Shown: positions 28,206-37,828, counted from the stretch's first letter. The stretch is 64,000 nt of DNA from Ornithobacterium rhinotracheale DSM 15997 (GCF_000265465.1 NC_018016.1:1466501-1530500), one strand, 5' to 3'. Numbers and translations: made by a program. The notes: a model not told the origin generated them from the letters alone.

Positions 28206-28315
28206 AAAACCTGCGCAAGTTCCAACAGAAACCCGCGCGGGTTTGGGCTAAAACTTGCGCGGGTTTGGAGCAAAACCTGCGCAGGTTTCAAGACAATGTT
28301 GCGCAGGTTTTATGC
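28206..28315. repeat. Five tandem 22-bp units with a palindromic TGCGCA core
   Basis: The GCGC cores are at 28213, 28235, 28257, 28279 and 28301, a period of exactly 22 bp with no spacers. The fourth unit has the perfect palindrome AACCTGCGCAGGTT; the others vary at one or two symmetric positions. Twenty-two bp is about two helical turns, so the palindromes face the same side of the helix, as in a cooperative protein-binding array. The unit length is not a multiple of three and no ORF crosses it. The rest of 28316-28508 holds nothing recognised. Confidence 0.9.
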
Positions 28316-28508
28316 CTAAGCTAGAGGCAGGATTAAAAAAATACTTTTAGATTTACTTTATCACCGCAAGAAATCGCTTACTTTTAAGGTTAGAGCGAAA
28401 AAAAGTAGATAGGTTTGTGTAAACTATGACAAAAACCATAATCGTTTATTTGTACAGGCTATTTTTTTTAAACATCTTTACGAAACTTAAAAATTATGTA
28501 CAAATAAT

Positions 28509-30197
28509 ATGGAATGGATAGTTGATTTATTCTCTAATCATGAGAGTATTGCATATACAGTACTTGTATATAGCATTGTAATTGCGTTGGGTGTTTTTTT
28601 AGGAAGACTCAAATTCTTTGGGATTTCATTTGGAATTGCCTTTGTGCTTTTTGCGGGCATAGCAGTTTCGCATTTTGGATTCACCATCAATCCAGAAATC
28701 CTACATTTTGTTAAGGAATTTGGTTTAATTCTTTTTGTGTACACCATTGGTTTGCAGGTAGGTCCAGGTTTCTTTGCTTCGCTAGAAAAAGAGGGGCTAA
28801 AGTTAAACTTCATCTCAATCATCACCATTGTAACTTGTGTGATTACGGTACTTGCCATTTTTTATATAACTAAAGAAGATATTGTGGTGCTCACGGGAGT
28901 GATGTCTGGAGCGGTGACCAATACGCCAGGGCTCGGTGCGGCACAACAAACCATTATGGATTTAACAAATGGAAATCCAGATAATAAAATTTCTACACTA
29001 GGTACAGCCTATGCTATGAGCTATCCGTTTGGTGTTTTGGGGATCATTATTGTTATGCTTTTGTTTAAATCTATTTTGCGCGTAAATGTGGAGGCGGAGT
29101 CTCGTTTAAATAAATGGAAAACAATAGCCAAGGCAGGCACTTTTAGTCGTAGAGCGATTAAGGTTATAAATCCTCAGCTTTTTGGAAAAAAAGTGGGAGA
29201 CATCTACGAAGTGTTGGGAGATCATTTAGTGATTTCCAGATTGTCTAGAAAAGGTAAAATTCTACGCGCCAATCCCGAAACAATACTAGAGGCAGATGAT
29301 GTATTGCTAATTGTAGCAGCACCAGATGATTTTAGAAAAATTGAAAACTTTGTAGGGAAAGAAGATTTCGAGACCGATTTAGGACTAGACAATCCAGGCA
29401 ATTCCCCAATTGTATCTAAAAGAATCAGCGTTACCAAAAAAGCTGCTTATGCTAAAAAGATAGGACAGTCTGATATATTTAATGCTTACCCTATCACTGT
29501 AACACGCTATATTCGTGCAGGTTTAGAGTTTATAGCAACTCCTTCAACTAAATTACAGTTCGGTGATACCATTATCGTAATTGGGGAAGAAAAAGACATC
29601 GAGAAGTTTGCCAAAGCGGTAGGTAACTCTAAAAAAGAAATGAGTACTCCACATATCGCAGAATTGTTCTTTGGAATTATTTTAGGCGTATTGTTAGGAA
29701 GTATCCCATTCCATATCCCAGGCGTGCCATTGCCTGTGAAATTAGGATTGGCAGGAGGTCCTTTGGTGGTAGCGATTTTAATCAGCCGCTATGGCGGAAA
29801 ATTCTCTGTAACGCATTATGTTTCACAGAGTGCCAATTTAATGGTGCGCGAAATAGGTATCGTATTGTTCCTAGCCAGTGTAGGGCTCGGCGCGGGAGAA
29901 AACTTTGTGGAAACCATCGTAAACGGAGATGGCTTATATTGGATGCTTTTAGGGGTGATTATTACTTTGGTGCCTCTGATTGTTACTTCCATCGTATGCC
30001 GTTCTATTTACAAATTGAGCTATCCCGAAATTTGTGGAATCTTAGCTGGAGTATCAACCGATCCGCCTGCACTTGCCTTTGCCAATCAGTCAACAGGTTC
30101 AGATGCTCCAGCGGTGAGCTATGCCACTGTGTATCCGCTCACTACCTTTTTACGAATTATGGTCGCACAGTTTTTAATTTTATTTTTCTATACTTAA
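28509..30197 (+). CDS. AspT/YidE-family transporter with TrkA-C (RCK_C) domains
   Basis: A 562-aa inner-membrane protein. The N-terminal Asp-Al_Ex half has about five helices (including FGLILFVYTIGLQVGPGFF and GAVTNTPGLGAAQQ). It is followed by cytoplasmic RCK_C/TrkA-C regions (about 200-370, for example YEVLGDHLVISRLSRKGKIL and LQFGDTIIVIGEEKDIEKFA). The second Asp-Al_Ex half is from about 385 (ELFFGIILGVLLGSIPF ... AGVSTDPPALAFAN). The two-half layout with soluble regulatory domains is that of the aspartate-alanine antiporter family. The substrate is unknown. The next gene, an SLC13 permease, starts 12 nt later, so they are likely co-transcribed. Confidence 0.87.
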   Translation: MEWIVDLFSNHESIAYTVLVYSIVIALGVFLGRLKFFGISFGIAFVLFAGIAVSHFGFTINPEILHFVKEFGLILFVYTIGLQVGPGFFASLEKEGLKLNFISIITIVTCVITVLAIFYITKEDIVVLTGVMSGAVTNTPGLGAAQQTIMDLTNGNPDNKISTLGTAYAMSYPFGVLGIIIVMLLFKSILRVNVEAESRLNKWKTIAKAGTFSRRAIKVINPQLFGKKVGDIYEVLGDHLVISRLSRKGKILRANPETILEADDVLLIVAAPDDFRKIENFVGKEDFETDLGLDNPGNSPIVSKRISVTKKAAYAKKIGQSDIFNAYPITVTRYIRAGLEFIATPSTKLQFGDTIIVIGEEKDIEKFAKAVGNSKKEMSTPHIAELFFGIILGVLLGSIPFHIPGVPLPVKLGLAGGPLVVAILISRYGGKFSVTHYVSQSANLMVREIGIVLFLASVGLGAGENFVETIVNGDGLYWMLLGVIITLVPLIVTSIVCRSIYKLSYPEICGILAGVSTDPPALAFANQSTGSDAPAVSYATVYPLTTFLRIMVAQFLILFFYT

Positions 30198-30209
30198 ACA
30201 CTTTAATAT

Positions 30210-31673
30210 ATGGATTCAAGAAGAGCCGCACAGATTTTATCAAAGAAAATGCAGCGTGTGATAGATGCACAGCGTAGGATAATCCTATTCCTTATCTGTA
30301 TTATTTTTGCTTTTGGAGTTACATTCGCCATGGCGCATTATGAGGAGAGTTTAAACATGATTCAAATCTATGTAGTATTCATTCTCTTTTTAGCCATTTC
30401 ACTCTGGGTAACAGAGGCGGTGCCTCCCTTTGCTGTGGGACTCCTCATCGTAGGATTACTAATATTTTTCATAGGAAACTCTGCCACCAATATCAAAGGG
30501 CAGGCAGACTATATAGATGTAAAAACCTTTGTGCAAACTTGGTCTAACTCTGTAATTTGGCTAATGCTCGGTGGTTTCTTTTTGGCTGAAGCACTTAAAA
30601 TCACGGGGCTAGACAAAGATTTGTTCCGTTTGAGTATCTCTAGAGTGGGCAACAATCCCAAGCACATTATTCTAGGACTGATGATGGCAACGGGAATTGC
30701 CTCCATGATTATGTCTAATACTGCCACCACTGCTATGATGATAGCCTCCATCATGCCATTTATCGATGTGGTGGGCTACCAAAACCGAGTGAGCAAAGCT
30801 TTGCTTATTGGGATACCAGCTTCGGCAGCCATTGGTGGGGTAGGGACAATCATTGGGTCGCCACCCAATGCCATTGCCGTAGACGCCATTAATAACTTGG
30901 CGAGGGATCATGGCGATCTTCATTACATTTCTTTCCTCGATTGGATGATTTATGGCGTGCCCATCGCCCTTATTTTGATGGTAGTTTTCTGGTTTATTTT
31001 AATTAAAGTCTACAAGATCAAAAATACGCCTATCGAAATCGACTTTTTGCACAAAAAAGGACTAGAAAGCCAGATGGAGAAATTCAATAAGCGCATGGTC
31101 ATCGGAGTTTTGATTATCACCGTATTGTTGTGGCTTACGGGCAGTGTGCACGGAATCCCATCGGCTGCAATTTCAGGTATTCCCATCATCGTATTGCCCA
31201 TGTTGGGCATCATTACAGGCGTGGGCGTGAGAAAATTACCTTGGGATACACTGATGCTCGTAGCGGGAGGTTTGTCGCTCGGTATTGCGATTCAACAAAG
31301 TGGATTGGCAGATTTCTTTGTCTCAAAAATCAGTAATTATGAATTTTATGATGTAGTGTTTTTAATCATCTTTGCCTTTGCCACGGTGATATTCTCCAAC
31401 ATTATGAGCAACACCGCAACGGCAACGATTTTAATCCCCGTAGCGACCATTCTGCCAGGTGTAAACCCCATAGAAGCCGCCGTTGTTATTGGGCTTTCGG
31501 CATCATTTGCTTTGTTCTTGCCCGTGTCTACACCGCCTAATGCAATTGCGTTTAGTACAGGATATTTAAAGCAATCCGATTTTAAATTAGGAGGATTCTG
31601 GATAGGCTTGCTAGGACCTGTGCTCACTATTCTGTGGGTATTGCTGTTGTCTTATTTTGGATTCATGTCTTAG
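30210..31673 (+). CDS. SLC13/DASS-family sodium:anion symporter
   Basis: A 487-aa protein with about 11-12 helices. It carries the duplicated SNT sodium/substrate motifs of DASS carriers: MSNTATTAMM in the first half with IGSPPNAIAVDAI, and MSNTATATILIPV in the second half with VSTPPNAIAFSTGY. Members move dicarboxylates, citrate or sulfate with sodium. The substrate is undetermined. It is translated just after the AspT-like gene, and the transcript ends at a bidirectional terminator. Confidence 0.92.
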   Translation: MDSRRAAQILSKKMQRVIDAQRRIILFLICIIFAFGVTFAMAHYEESLNMIQIYVVFILFLAISLWVTEAVPPFAVGLLIVGLLIFFIGNSATNIKGQADYIDVKTFVQTWSNSVIWLMLGGFFLAEALKITGLDKDLFRLSISRVGNNPKHIILGLMMATGIASMIMSNTATTAMMIASIMPFIDVVGYQNRVSKALLIGIPASAAIGGVGTIIGSPPNAIAVDAINNLARDHGDLHYISFLDWMIYGVPIALILMVVFWFILIKVYKIKNTPIEIDFLHKKGLESQMEKFNKRMVIGVLIITVLLWLTGSVHGIPSAAISGIPIIVLPMLGIITGVGVRKLPWDTLMLVAGGLSLGIAIQQSGLADFFVSKISNYEFYDVVFLIIFAFATVIFSNIMSNTATATILIPVATILPGVNPIEAAVVIGLSASFALFLPVSTPPNAIAFSTGYLKQSDFKLGGFWIGLLGPVLTILWVLLLSYFGFMS

Positions 31674-31691
31674 TTGATTTTATAGTTAATT

Positions 31692-31726
31692 AAAAAATCC
31701 CGAATTTCAATCATTCGGGATTTTTT
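31692..31726. terminator. Bidirectional terminator between convergent genes
   Basis: AAAAAATCCCGAAT / ATTCGGGATTTTTT has A6 upstream and T6 downstream, so it works for both the SLC13 gene (+) and the LOG gene (-). Confidence 0.9.
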
Positions 31727-31734
31727 GTGTTTTT

Positions 31735-32886
31735 TTAAGCCACGGGAATTGGTGGATTTTTCTTGATGAAATCAACAATTAGCTCTGGCTCATCAGTTAA
31801 GTAGAGCAATTTCTTGTATTCTTGTCCTATTGCCAATTGGTGCAAAACCGAATACAGAGAAGAATCTTCTACATATCGTTTTTTGCCCAAGAAAATCATC
31901 GGGCTGTAGTAGCCAAAGGTTCCGTAGTGGTTCTGTGCCGCTTCTTGGAAAATTTCCTGCGTGGTGCCCGCACTTCCTGGCGCGAAAATTACACCATATA
32001 AGCTAATGGCAAGCAAGACATCTTCTCGAATGGAATTGGAGAAATATTTAGCCACATGTGTTGCAAAAACATTGGTAGGCTCGTGCCCATAAAACCAAGT
32101 GGGAATCGCCAAATTCTCGGTAGTGCTTGGATATTTTTCCAAAACCTTTTTAGCCTGAATTAAATAGTTTTTAGCCAAGAAATCTTTAGTTTCCTCAGGA
32201 TTTAATTTTCCAAAATCCAAATCGCTTAATATTTCAATAGCATCCATGAGCTCTGCCTCAGTTTTGTTTGCCATATAAGCTCCTAAATTTGCTGCTTCCA
32301 TAATCCCAGGACCTCCGCCCGAAACGATGTAGTAGCCCTCCTCGGCAAGCAATTTGGCAGTTTGCGCCGATTTAATATAAAATTCAGAACCCCTGCGGGT
32401 AGAATGCCCTCCCATGAAACCAATAGCCTTGCGATCCGTCATGCCCAGATCGTTGTAGCCCATCAATTCGCGGATAGATTCATCGATATTGAAATCGTGT
32501 AACCGTTGTGCCATCGCAATATGGAAACCTGGGTTGTATTTATTTAGGCTAAAGTGTTTATAGATTTGCAAATCGGTAGAGTTGTCGTGCACAGGATCAT
32601 AGCCCTCCAGCAATTCTTCGTGAGTGTAAAGCGTTTTTCGATTAGGATTAAAAGGTAAATTATCAAATTTTGGATAAATAAAAGCCCCCATTTGCATCAA
32701 TAGGAAAGCATCTTCTTGCTTAAAATCACAACTGATAAAAACGGTATTATCTAATTCAAAAGATTCCCAATTGATAGCCTCTTTGGTAAAATCTAAATTC
32801 TGGATTACCAAATCCCTCAAACTATTGCTCGCCTTGGTATGTTTTCTCCAGTAATCTAAAGTTCTAATAAGTTTTCCTCGTTTCAT
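31735..32886 (-). CDS. LOG-family Rossmann-fold protein, long form
   Basis: 383 aa, longer than the about 200-aa cytokinin-riboside phosphoribohydrolases (LOG). It has about 120 extra N-terminal residues. The core contains GGHSTRRGS and IVSGGGPGIMEAANLGAYMA, the nucleotide-binding region. The usual PGGxGTxxE appears as APGSAGTTQEIFQ, with the second glycine changed to serine and the glutamate retained. Its preference for AMP-type substrates is from family knowledge. No operon partner is visible. Confidence 0.8.
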   Translation of the reverse strand: MKRGKLIRTLDYWRKHTKASNSLRDLVIQNLDFTKEAINWESFELDNTVFISCDFKQEDAFLLMQMGAFIYPKFDNLPFNPNRKTLYTHEELLEGYDPVHDNSTDLQIYKHFSLNKYNPGFHIAMAQRLHDFNIDESIRELMGYNDLGMTDRKAIGFMGGHSTRRGSEFYIKSAQTAKLLAEEGYYIVSGGGPGIMEAANLGAYMANKTEAELMDAIEILSDLDFGKLNPEETKDFLAKNYLIQAKKVLEKYPSTTENLAIPTWFYGHEPTNVFATHVAKYFSNSIREDVLLAISLYGVIFAPGSAGTTQEIFQEAAQNHYGTFGYYSPMIFLGKKRYVEDSSLYSVLHQLAIGQEYKKLLYLTDEPELIVDFIKKNPPIPVA

Positions 32887-32891
32887 AACAT

Positions 32892-32899
32892 CAAAATTA
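32892..32899 (-). promoter_or_regulatory. -7 box five bases before the LOG gene start
   Basis: On the minus strand, TAATTTTG ends 5 nt before the ATG at 32886, again a near-leaderless arrangement. Confidence 0.5.
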
Positions 32900-32951
32900 C
32901 ATAAAAAAATAGCTTAAATACTTAATTTCACTATTTAATAAATAATACTCG

Positions 32952-32959
32952 TATCTTTG
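32952..32959 (+). promoter_or_regulatory. -7 box of the D-2-hydroxyacid dehydrogenase gene
   Basis: TATCTTTG, 18 nt before the ATG at 32978. No -33 TTG was found at the proper distance. Confidence 0.5.
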
Positions 32960-32977
32960 TATTAAATATTATGCCAA

Positions 32978-33913
32978 ATGAGAATTTTAGCCCTAGATAC
33001 CAATCATTCCATTTTAATTGAAAAATTAGAAAAAGCAGGTTTTTCCGTTGATGAAGATTATACTTCGCCCAAAAACGAAGTAGAACAGAAAATTGCAGAC
33101 TACGATGGAATCATTATCCGAAGCCGTTTCCCGATTGACGAAACTTTTTTAAGCAAGGCAGAAAAATTAAAATTTATCGGCAGAGTAGGCGCAGGGCTGG
33201 AGAACATAGATTTAGATTTTGCCGAAAGCCGTGGAATCATTTGTTTTAACGCGCCCGAAGGTAATCGCGATGCGGTGGCAGAGCAGGCAATGGGCATGCT
33301 ATTGAGCATTATGAATCGTTTTTGGATAGCCAATCGCGAAGTGAGCCAAGGCATCTGGAAACGAGAAGAAAATCGTGGCGAAGAAATTAAAGGAAAAGTA
33401 GTGGCACTCATCGGCTATGGAAATATGGGGAAAGCTTTTGCTCAAAGGCTAAAGGGATTTGGTTGCAAAGTGATATTTTATGATATCAAAGACGGGCTCA
33501 GTGATGAAAATGCTCGCCAATCCACGATGGATGAGGTGTTTGAACGAGCAGATATTTTAAGCCTACATATTCCGCAAACGCCCGAAACGCTGGGCTTGGT
33601 AAATGATGCGTATCTTCAAAAATTCCATAAAAATATATATTTTATCAACACGGCTCGTGGCAAATCCGTAGTTACAAAGGACTTGGTGAAACACCTTAAA
33701 ACGGGAAAAGTGAAAGCCGCTGCACTTGATGTGCTAGAGCAAGAGAAAGCATCTTTTGAGTCTTTATTGCAAAGCGAAATTCCAGAAGAATTAAATTATT
33801 TAATTCAAGCTGAAAATGTGTTGCTCACGCCACACATCGCGGGCTGGACTCTTGAAAGTAAAGTGAAACTAGCAGAAGTCATTGCCGATAAAATTATTGA
33901 AGCATTTGGCTAA
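32978..33913 (+). CDS. D-2-hydroxyacid dehydrogenase (phosphoglycerate dehydrogenase-like)
   Basis: A 311-aa NAD-dependent enzyme. The N-terminal flavodoxin-like substrate domain is followed by an NAD-binding Rossmann domain with VALIGYGNMGKAFAQRL. Catalytic residues sit in INTARGKSVV (Arg), in ALDVLEQEKAS (Glu) and in LTPHIAGWT (His). The absence of ACT and intervening domains marks a short SerA-type enzyme, used either in serine synthesis or as a 2-hydroxyacid reductase. No serC neighbour is present, so I leave the symbol blank. Confidence 0.87.
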   Translation: MRILALDTNHSILIEKLEKAGFSVDEDYTSPKNEVEQKIADYDGIIIRSRFPIDETFLSKAEKLKFIGRVGAGLENIDLDFAESRGIICFNAPEGNRDAVAEQAMGMLLSIMNRFWIANREVSQGIWKREENRGEEIKGKVVALIGYGNMGKAFAQRLKGFGCKVIFYDIKDGLSDENARQSTMDEVFERADILSLHIPQTPETLGLVNDAYLQKFHKNIYFINTARGKSVVTKDLVKHLKTGKVKAAALDVLEQEKASFESLLQSEIPEELNYLIQAENVLLTPHIAGWTLESKVKLAEVIADKIIEAFG

Positions 33914-33914
33914 G

Positions 33915-34520
33915 TTATAAATTATCTTCGTACGGCACTCGGTGCGTGATAGAACGCCCTAGCGTGAGCTCGTCGGCATACTCGAGCTCGTCGCCCACAC
34001 CGATTCCGCGTGCGATGGTGGAAAGTTTTACATCGCTGTCTTTTAGTAATTTATATAGATAGAAAACCGTGGTGTCGCCCTCCATGGTGCTACTCATGGC
34101 AAAAATGATTTCTTTGGCATTTTTGGCGCGTTCGAGTAGGGGAACGATGTTTAATTTTTCGGGACCTATGCCTTCCATGGGAGAAATCTTTCCGCCCAAA
34201 ACATGATAAACGCCACGATATTGTCCCGTATTTTCAATCGCCATCACATCACGGATGTCTTCTACAACGCAAATAATGTCTTGCTCACGCAATTGATTTT
34301 CACAGATTTCGCAAATATCGTTGTCGCACAGTGCATAGCATTGTTTGCAATATTGAATTTCGTCTACCAATTTCGTCATCGATTGTGCCAAAACATGTGT
34401 TTGGCTTTTGGGGCGTTGCAACATATGCAAGGCTAAACGCAAAGCCGTGCGCTTCCCAATTCCTGGTAGTTGAGAGATTTCTTCTACTGCTTGTTCCAAA
34501 ATTTTGCTAGGATAGTGCAT
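33915..34520 (-). CDS. recR: Recombination protein RecR
   Basis: It is a RecFOR pathway ring protein that loads RecA at gaps. The 201-aa protein has an N-terminal helix-hairpin-helix ([19 protein letters not shown]) and a C4 zinc finger ([18 protein letters not shown]). A Toprim domain ([19 protein letters not shown]) and the Walker-like C-terminal part follow. It converges with the dehydrogenase gene, with the stop codons 1 nt apart. Confidence 0.96.
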   Translation of the reverse strand: MHYPSKILEQAVEEISQLPGIGKRTALRLALHMLQRPKSQTHVLAQSMTKLVDEIQYCKQCYALCDNDICEICENQLREQDIICVVEDIRDVMAIENTGQYRGVYHVLGGKISPMEGIGPEKLNIVPLLERAKNAKEIIFAMSSTMEGDTTVFYLYKLLKDSDVKLSTIARGIGVGDELEYADELTLGRSITHRVPYEDNL

Positions 34521-34527
34521 AGGAGCG

Positions 34528-34535
34528 CAAAGGTA
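34528..34535 (-). promoter_or_regulatory. -7 box of recR
   Basis: TACCTTTG on the minus strand ends 7 nt before the recR ATG. It points away from the symporter gene. Confidence 0.5.
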
Positions 34536-34610
34536 TAAATAAAAGATTTTGTGCTAAAGAAAGTTTCGTTTAATTTTTATATTTTTACGCGAAATAAAAA
34601 AAATGAATTT

Positions 34611-36077
34611 ATGCTCACGCCTTGGCTCACGGCTGCTTTGATTGCAGGATATTTTTGTGTCTTATTATTCGTTAGCTATTTAACTTCACGAAAATCCACT
34701 AGCGAAACCTTTTTTACGGGCAATCATCAATCGCCTTGGTTTGTAGTAGCTTATGGAATGATTGGAGCCGCACTTTCGGCGGTAACTTTTGTTTCCATTC
34801 CTGGGGGCGTGGTGAATAACGCATTCTATCTTTCGCAATTTTTCTTGGGAAATCTAGTTGGCTATTTGTTCATCACATTTGTGTTGATACCGATTTATTA
34901 TCAATTAAGGCTGGTGTCCATTTATAGCTATTTGCACAATCGGTTTGGGTGGTTTAGTTATAAAACAGGTTCCTTTTTCTTTTTGCTTTCGCAGTCCTTT
35001 GGGGCAGGGTTGAGACTACTTTTAGCCATCAAAATCTTGCAAGTTTTGTTTGGCTTAGGCAATGAACACGCTTGGTGGCTTGGGCTTTTGTTTTTGGTTT
35101 TAATCTTTCTTTACACTTTTAAAGCTGGGATTAAAACCATTGTTTGGACAGATTTATTGCAGACTACTTTTCTGATTTTAGCCGCGTTAAGCATTGTTTT
35201 TGTCATTTTTTCTAAACTACAAATGGGCTTGGGCGACATGATTGCTATGGGCGAAGAAAAAGGCTACTGGAGATGGCTCAATACTGATGTGAACAGTGGT
35301 TCCTATTTCTGGAAACAGTTTCTCTCTGGGATTTTGATTGCCATGGCGATGAATGGACTCGACCAAAACATTATGCAAAAAAGCTTGACTTGCAAAAACA
35401 TGCGCGAAGCACAGAAAAATACGCTTGTCTTTAGTTTTTCGGTGGCGGTGGTGCAATGTTTATTTTTGTTTTTGGGAATGATGCTTTATTTATACGCCGA
35501 TGTGTACCAAATCGAGCTGCCTACCAAAATGGTGAATGACGTATCTCAAATTGCAACCGACAAAGTTTTGCCATTTTTAACGCTTAATCACTTTGGTTTA
35601 TTGGCGGGCGTGATGTTTGTTTTGGGAACCGCTGCCGCGGCTTTCTCGAGTGTGGATTCTGCACTCACAGCACTCACTACTTCATTTTGTTATGATTTTT
35701 TAGGCATCGAAAAAAAGAAAAATCCGATACAATTAAAGACCATTACGCATATAGGATTCAGTGTGGTGATGCTTGGTTTAATTTTGATTTTTCAAAACTC
35801 TGGGAGCGATGTGTTTAGCCTAATTTTTAGTTTGGCAGGCTATACCTATTCGCCACTTTTAGGATTGTTTTTGTTGGGGATTTTTACTTCGTTTAAACCC
35901 AATGATAAAATCGTCCCAGTTGCCTGTATTTCAACTCCGATTTTGGCTTATTTTTTAAATCAATTCTTATTGAAAAATTACGATTTTAATATGGGATTTT
36001 TGACTATTCTCACGGGGGCGATCATCAGCATAGTTTTGCTATATGTGCTGAATGCTGTGAGTAAATTAGTTAAATAA
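34611..36077 (+). CDS. Sodium:solute symporter (SSS family)
   Basis: From ATG 34611 it is 488 aa with about 13 helices. Family motifs include SLYGMIGAALSAVTFVSIPG-like YGMIGAALSAVTFVSIPGGV and GTAAAAFSSVDSALTALTTS, the conserved sodium-binding region near helix 8. A GTG at 34551 would add a non-hydrophobic 20-residue extension and is less likely. The substrate is unknown; a sugar, sialic acid, proline or similar cannot be distinguished. It diverges from recR. Confidence 0.88.
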   Translation: MLTPWLTAALIAGYFCVLLFVSYLTSRKSTSETFFTGNHQSPWFVVAYGMIGAALSAVTFVSIPGGVVNNAFYLSQFFLGNLVGYLFITFVLIPIYYQLRLVSIYSYLHNRFGWFSYKTGSFFFLLSQSFGAGLRLLLAIKILQVLFGLGNEHAWWLGLLFLVLIFLYTFKAGIKTIVWTDLLQTTFLILAALSIVFVIFSKLQMGLGDMIAMGEEKGYWRWLNTDVNSGSYFWKQFLSGILIAMAMNGLDQNIMQKSLTCKNMREAQKNTLVFSFSVAVVQCLFLFLGMMLYLYADVYQIELPTKMVNDVSQIATDKVLPFLTLNHFGLLAGVMFVLGTAAAAFSSVDSALTALTTSFCYDFLGIEKKKNPIQLKTITHIGFSVVMLGLILIFQNSGSDVFSLIFSLAGYTYSPLLGLFLLGIFTSFKPNDKIVPVACISTPILAYFLNQFLLKNYDFNMGFLTILTGAIISIVLLYVLNAVSKLVK

Positions 36078-36078
36078 A

Positions 36079-36114
36079 AAAAGATTTAGCATTTGTTTTA
36101 ATACTAAATCTTTT
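36079..36114. terminator. Weak bidirectional hairpin
   Basis: AAAAGATTTAG / CTAAATCTTTT has a 14-nt loop and lies between two convergent genes. The A/T tracts on both sides suggest terminator function. Confidence 0.6.
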
Positions 36115-36142
36115 CTATAATTAAAATTAAAACTATTCGGAA

Positions 36143-37684
36143 TTAAGATTTTCTTCTTAGGATATATAAATCTTTTCTTCTGTCTTTTAAGTTTTTCACG
36201 CTACCTTGCTCGTGCAATTCAAGCAATAAATCTAAATTGACATCTACCACGAGAATCATCTCTGTGTTTGGTGTAGCGGCAGCTTTTACACCATCGGCAG
36301 GAAAGGCAAAATCACATGGTGTGAACACCATAGACTGCGAGTATTGAATGTCCATGTTATGCACCTTTGGCAAGTTTCCTACACTTCCCGCAATAGCGAC
36401 ATAGCATTCGTTTTCGATGGCGCGGGCTTGGGCACAATGTCTTACACGAGAATATCCGTTTTGCGTATCGGTTAAGAAAGGCACAAAAAGAATATTCATT
36501 CCGTCGTCGGCAAGTAGGCGGCTCAATTCTGGAAACTCGGAATCGTAGCAAATCAAAATTCCGATTTTGCCACAATCTGTGTCAAAGGCTTTGAGCTGCG
36601 TTCCGCCCACAAGTCCCCAAGCTTTTTCCTCGTCTGGCGTAACATGCAGTTTTTCGTAACGCTCCACCGAGCCATCTCTGCGGCATAGATACCCGATGTT
36701 ATAAAGCTCATCTTCCACGATTTCTGGCATACTTCCCGTGATGATATTGATGTTGTAATTTACTGCCAATTCCGAAAATCTCTCGCGCACTTGCGGTGTA
36801 TATTTAGCCAAAGAACGAATCGCTTCTGCCTCGCTCAAATGGTTGAACTCAGCCATCAATGGTGCGTTAAAATATTCTGGAAATAGTGCAAAATCACTTC
36901 GGTAGCCCGAAAGCGTATTGATGAAGTATTCGGCTTGTTCCATTACTTCTTCAAAGTTTTTGTACGGGCGCATTTGCCACTGCACTAAGCCTAAACGCAC
37001 TACTGTTTTGTTAGAAGTAGGCATGGTTTCTTCCTTGTCTTTTCCCTCGTAATAAATGTTGTCCCATTCCATTAAGATGGCATTTTTTACCGAAAGTTTA
37101 TCATCAGGAAGATAGTTTCTCAAAATACGAGTTGGTCTGAAATCGTTTGCCATTTGGAACGAAAGCACAGGATCGTGGATCTCCTTGTGGCTCACTTTTT
37201 CGATGTATTCCTTTGGCGTCATTTCCTCAGAATATTTGTGATAGCCAGGCATTCTTCCTCCAAAGGCAATTCCCTTTAAATTCAATTTTTCGCATAATTC
37301 TTGGCGGTATTCGTATAATCTTCGCCCGAGTTTCATGCCCCTAAATTTTGGGTGTACAAAAATCTCGATTCCGTATAGAACATTTCCGTCTGCATCGTGT
37401 GTAGAGAAAGTTTCGTTTCCCGTAATTGAATTAAAAGTATGGTGTTTATCCACTTTTTTTCCTGGAACAATGATCGAAAGAGCCACACCAGCAATTTCAT
37501 TGTTCACCTTCAACGCCACTTGCCCTTCAGGGAAGATTTTAATCAACTTTTTGATTTGTTTTTTCTCCCAAACTAGATGAGGCATGCTTTGATAAGATTC
37601 CTGCATCGCAGTCAAAAGTTGTGGATAATCTTCCACCGTTAAATAATGTAATTCAATATTCTCTACTATATTGTCGTTTTTCAT
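36143..37684 (-). CDS. GNAT acetyltransferase-carbon-nitrogen hydrolase (nitrilase) fusion
   Basis: 513 aa in two domains. The N-terminal GNAT domain (about 1-200) contains the acetyl-CoA loop region GRRLYEYRQELCEKLNLKG. A nitrilase-superfamily amidase domain follows (about 230-513) with the catalytic triad Glu (ALFPEYFNAP), Lys (EKLHVTPDE) and Cys (GILICYDSEFPE). The fusion is a known family of undefined substrate, probably an amide or omega-amidase-type reaction linked to acetylation. It is alone on its transcript. Confidence 0.88.
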   Translation of the reverse strand: MKNDNIVENIELHYLTVEDYPQLLTAMQESYQSMPHLVWEKKQIKKLIKIFPEGQVALKVNNEIAGVALSIIVPGKKVDKHHTFNSITGNETFSTHDADGNVLYGIEIFVHPKFRGMKLGRRLYEYRQELCEKLNLKGIAFGGRMPGYHKYSEEMTPKEYIEKVSHKEIHDPVLSFQMANDFRPTRILRNYLPDDKLSVKNAILMEWDNIYYEGKDKEETMPTSNKTVVRLGLVQWQMRPYKNFEEVMEQAEYFINTLSGYRSDFALFPEYFNAPLMAEFNHLSEAEAIRSLAKYTPQVRERFSELAVNYNINIITGSMPEIVEDELYNIGYLCRRDGSVERYEKLHVTPDEEKAWGLVGGTQLKAFDTDCGKIGILICYDSEFPELSRLLADDGMNILFVPFLTDTQNGYSRVRHCAQARAIENECYVAIAGSVGNLPKVHNMDIQYSQSMVFTPCDFAFPADGVKAAATPNTEMILVVDVNLDLLLELHEQGSVKNLKDRRKDLYILRRKS

Positions 37685-37706
37685 GGTTTGTATTTAAAAA
37701 GTGGTG

Positions 37707-37714
37707 CAAAGATA
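37707..37714 (-). promoter_or_regulatory. -7 box of the GNAT-nitrilase gene
   Basis: TATCTTTG on the minus strand, 22 nt before the ATG at 37684. It is divergent from the iron operon promoter. Confidence 0.5.
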
Positions 37715-37776
37715 CATAATTATAAAAAAAGCCCGTGAAATTGAGAGATATAGCATTTGAATTTTATAGGTTTTAA

Positions 37777-37806
37777 TTGTTGTGTAATAAAAATTATTTA
37801 TATTTG
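37777..37806 (+). promoter_or_regulatory. Promoter of the imelysin-HTTM-TonB receptor operon
   Basis: TTG (37777-37779), 19 nt, TATATTTG (37799-37806), 22 nt before the ATG. No Fur-box match was established. Confidence 0.7.
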
Positions 37807-37828
37807 TATTCAATCTAAATAAATATAG

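Noticed and set aside
28206-28315. CRISPR array
   Set aside because: The units are contiguous with no unique spacers, they are palindromic, and there are no cas genes.
25729-28508. A complete diversity-generating retroelement
   Set aside because: No reverse transcriptase, accessory Avd-type protein or template repeat is present in the window; only the candidate variable region is.
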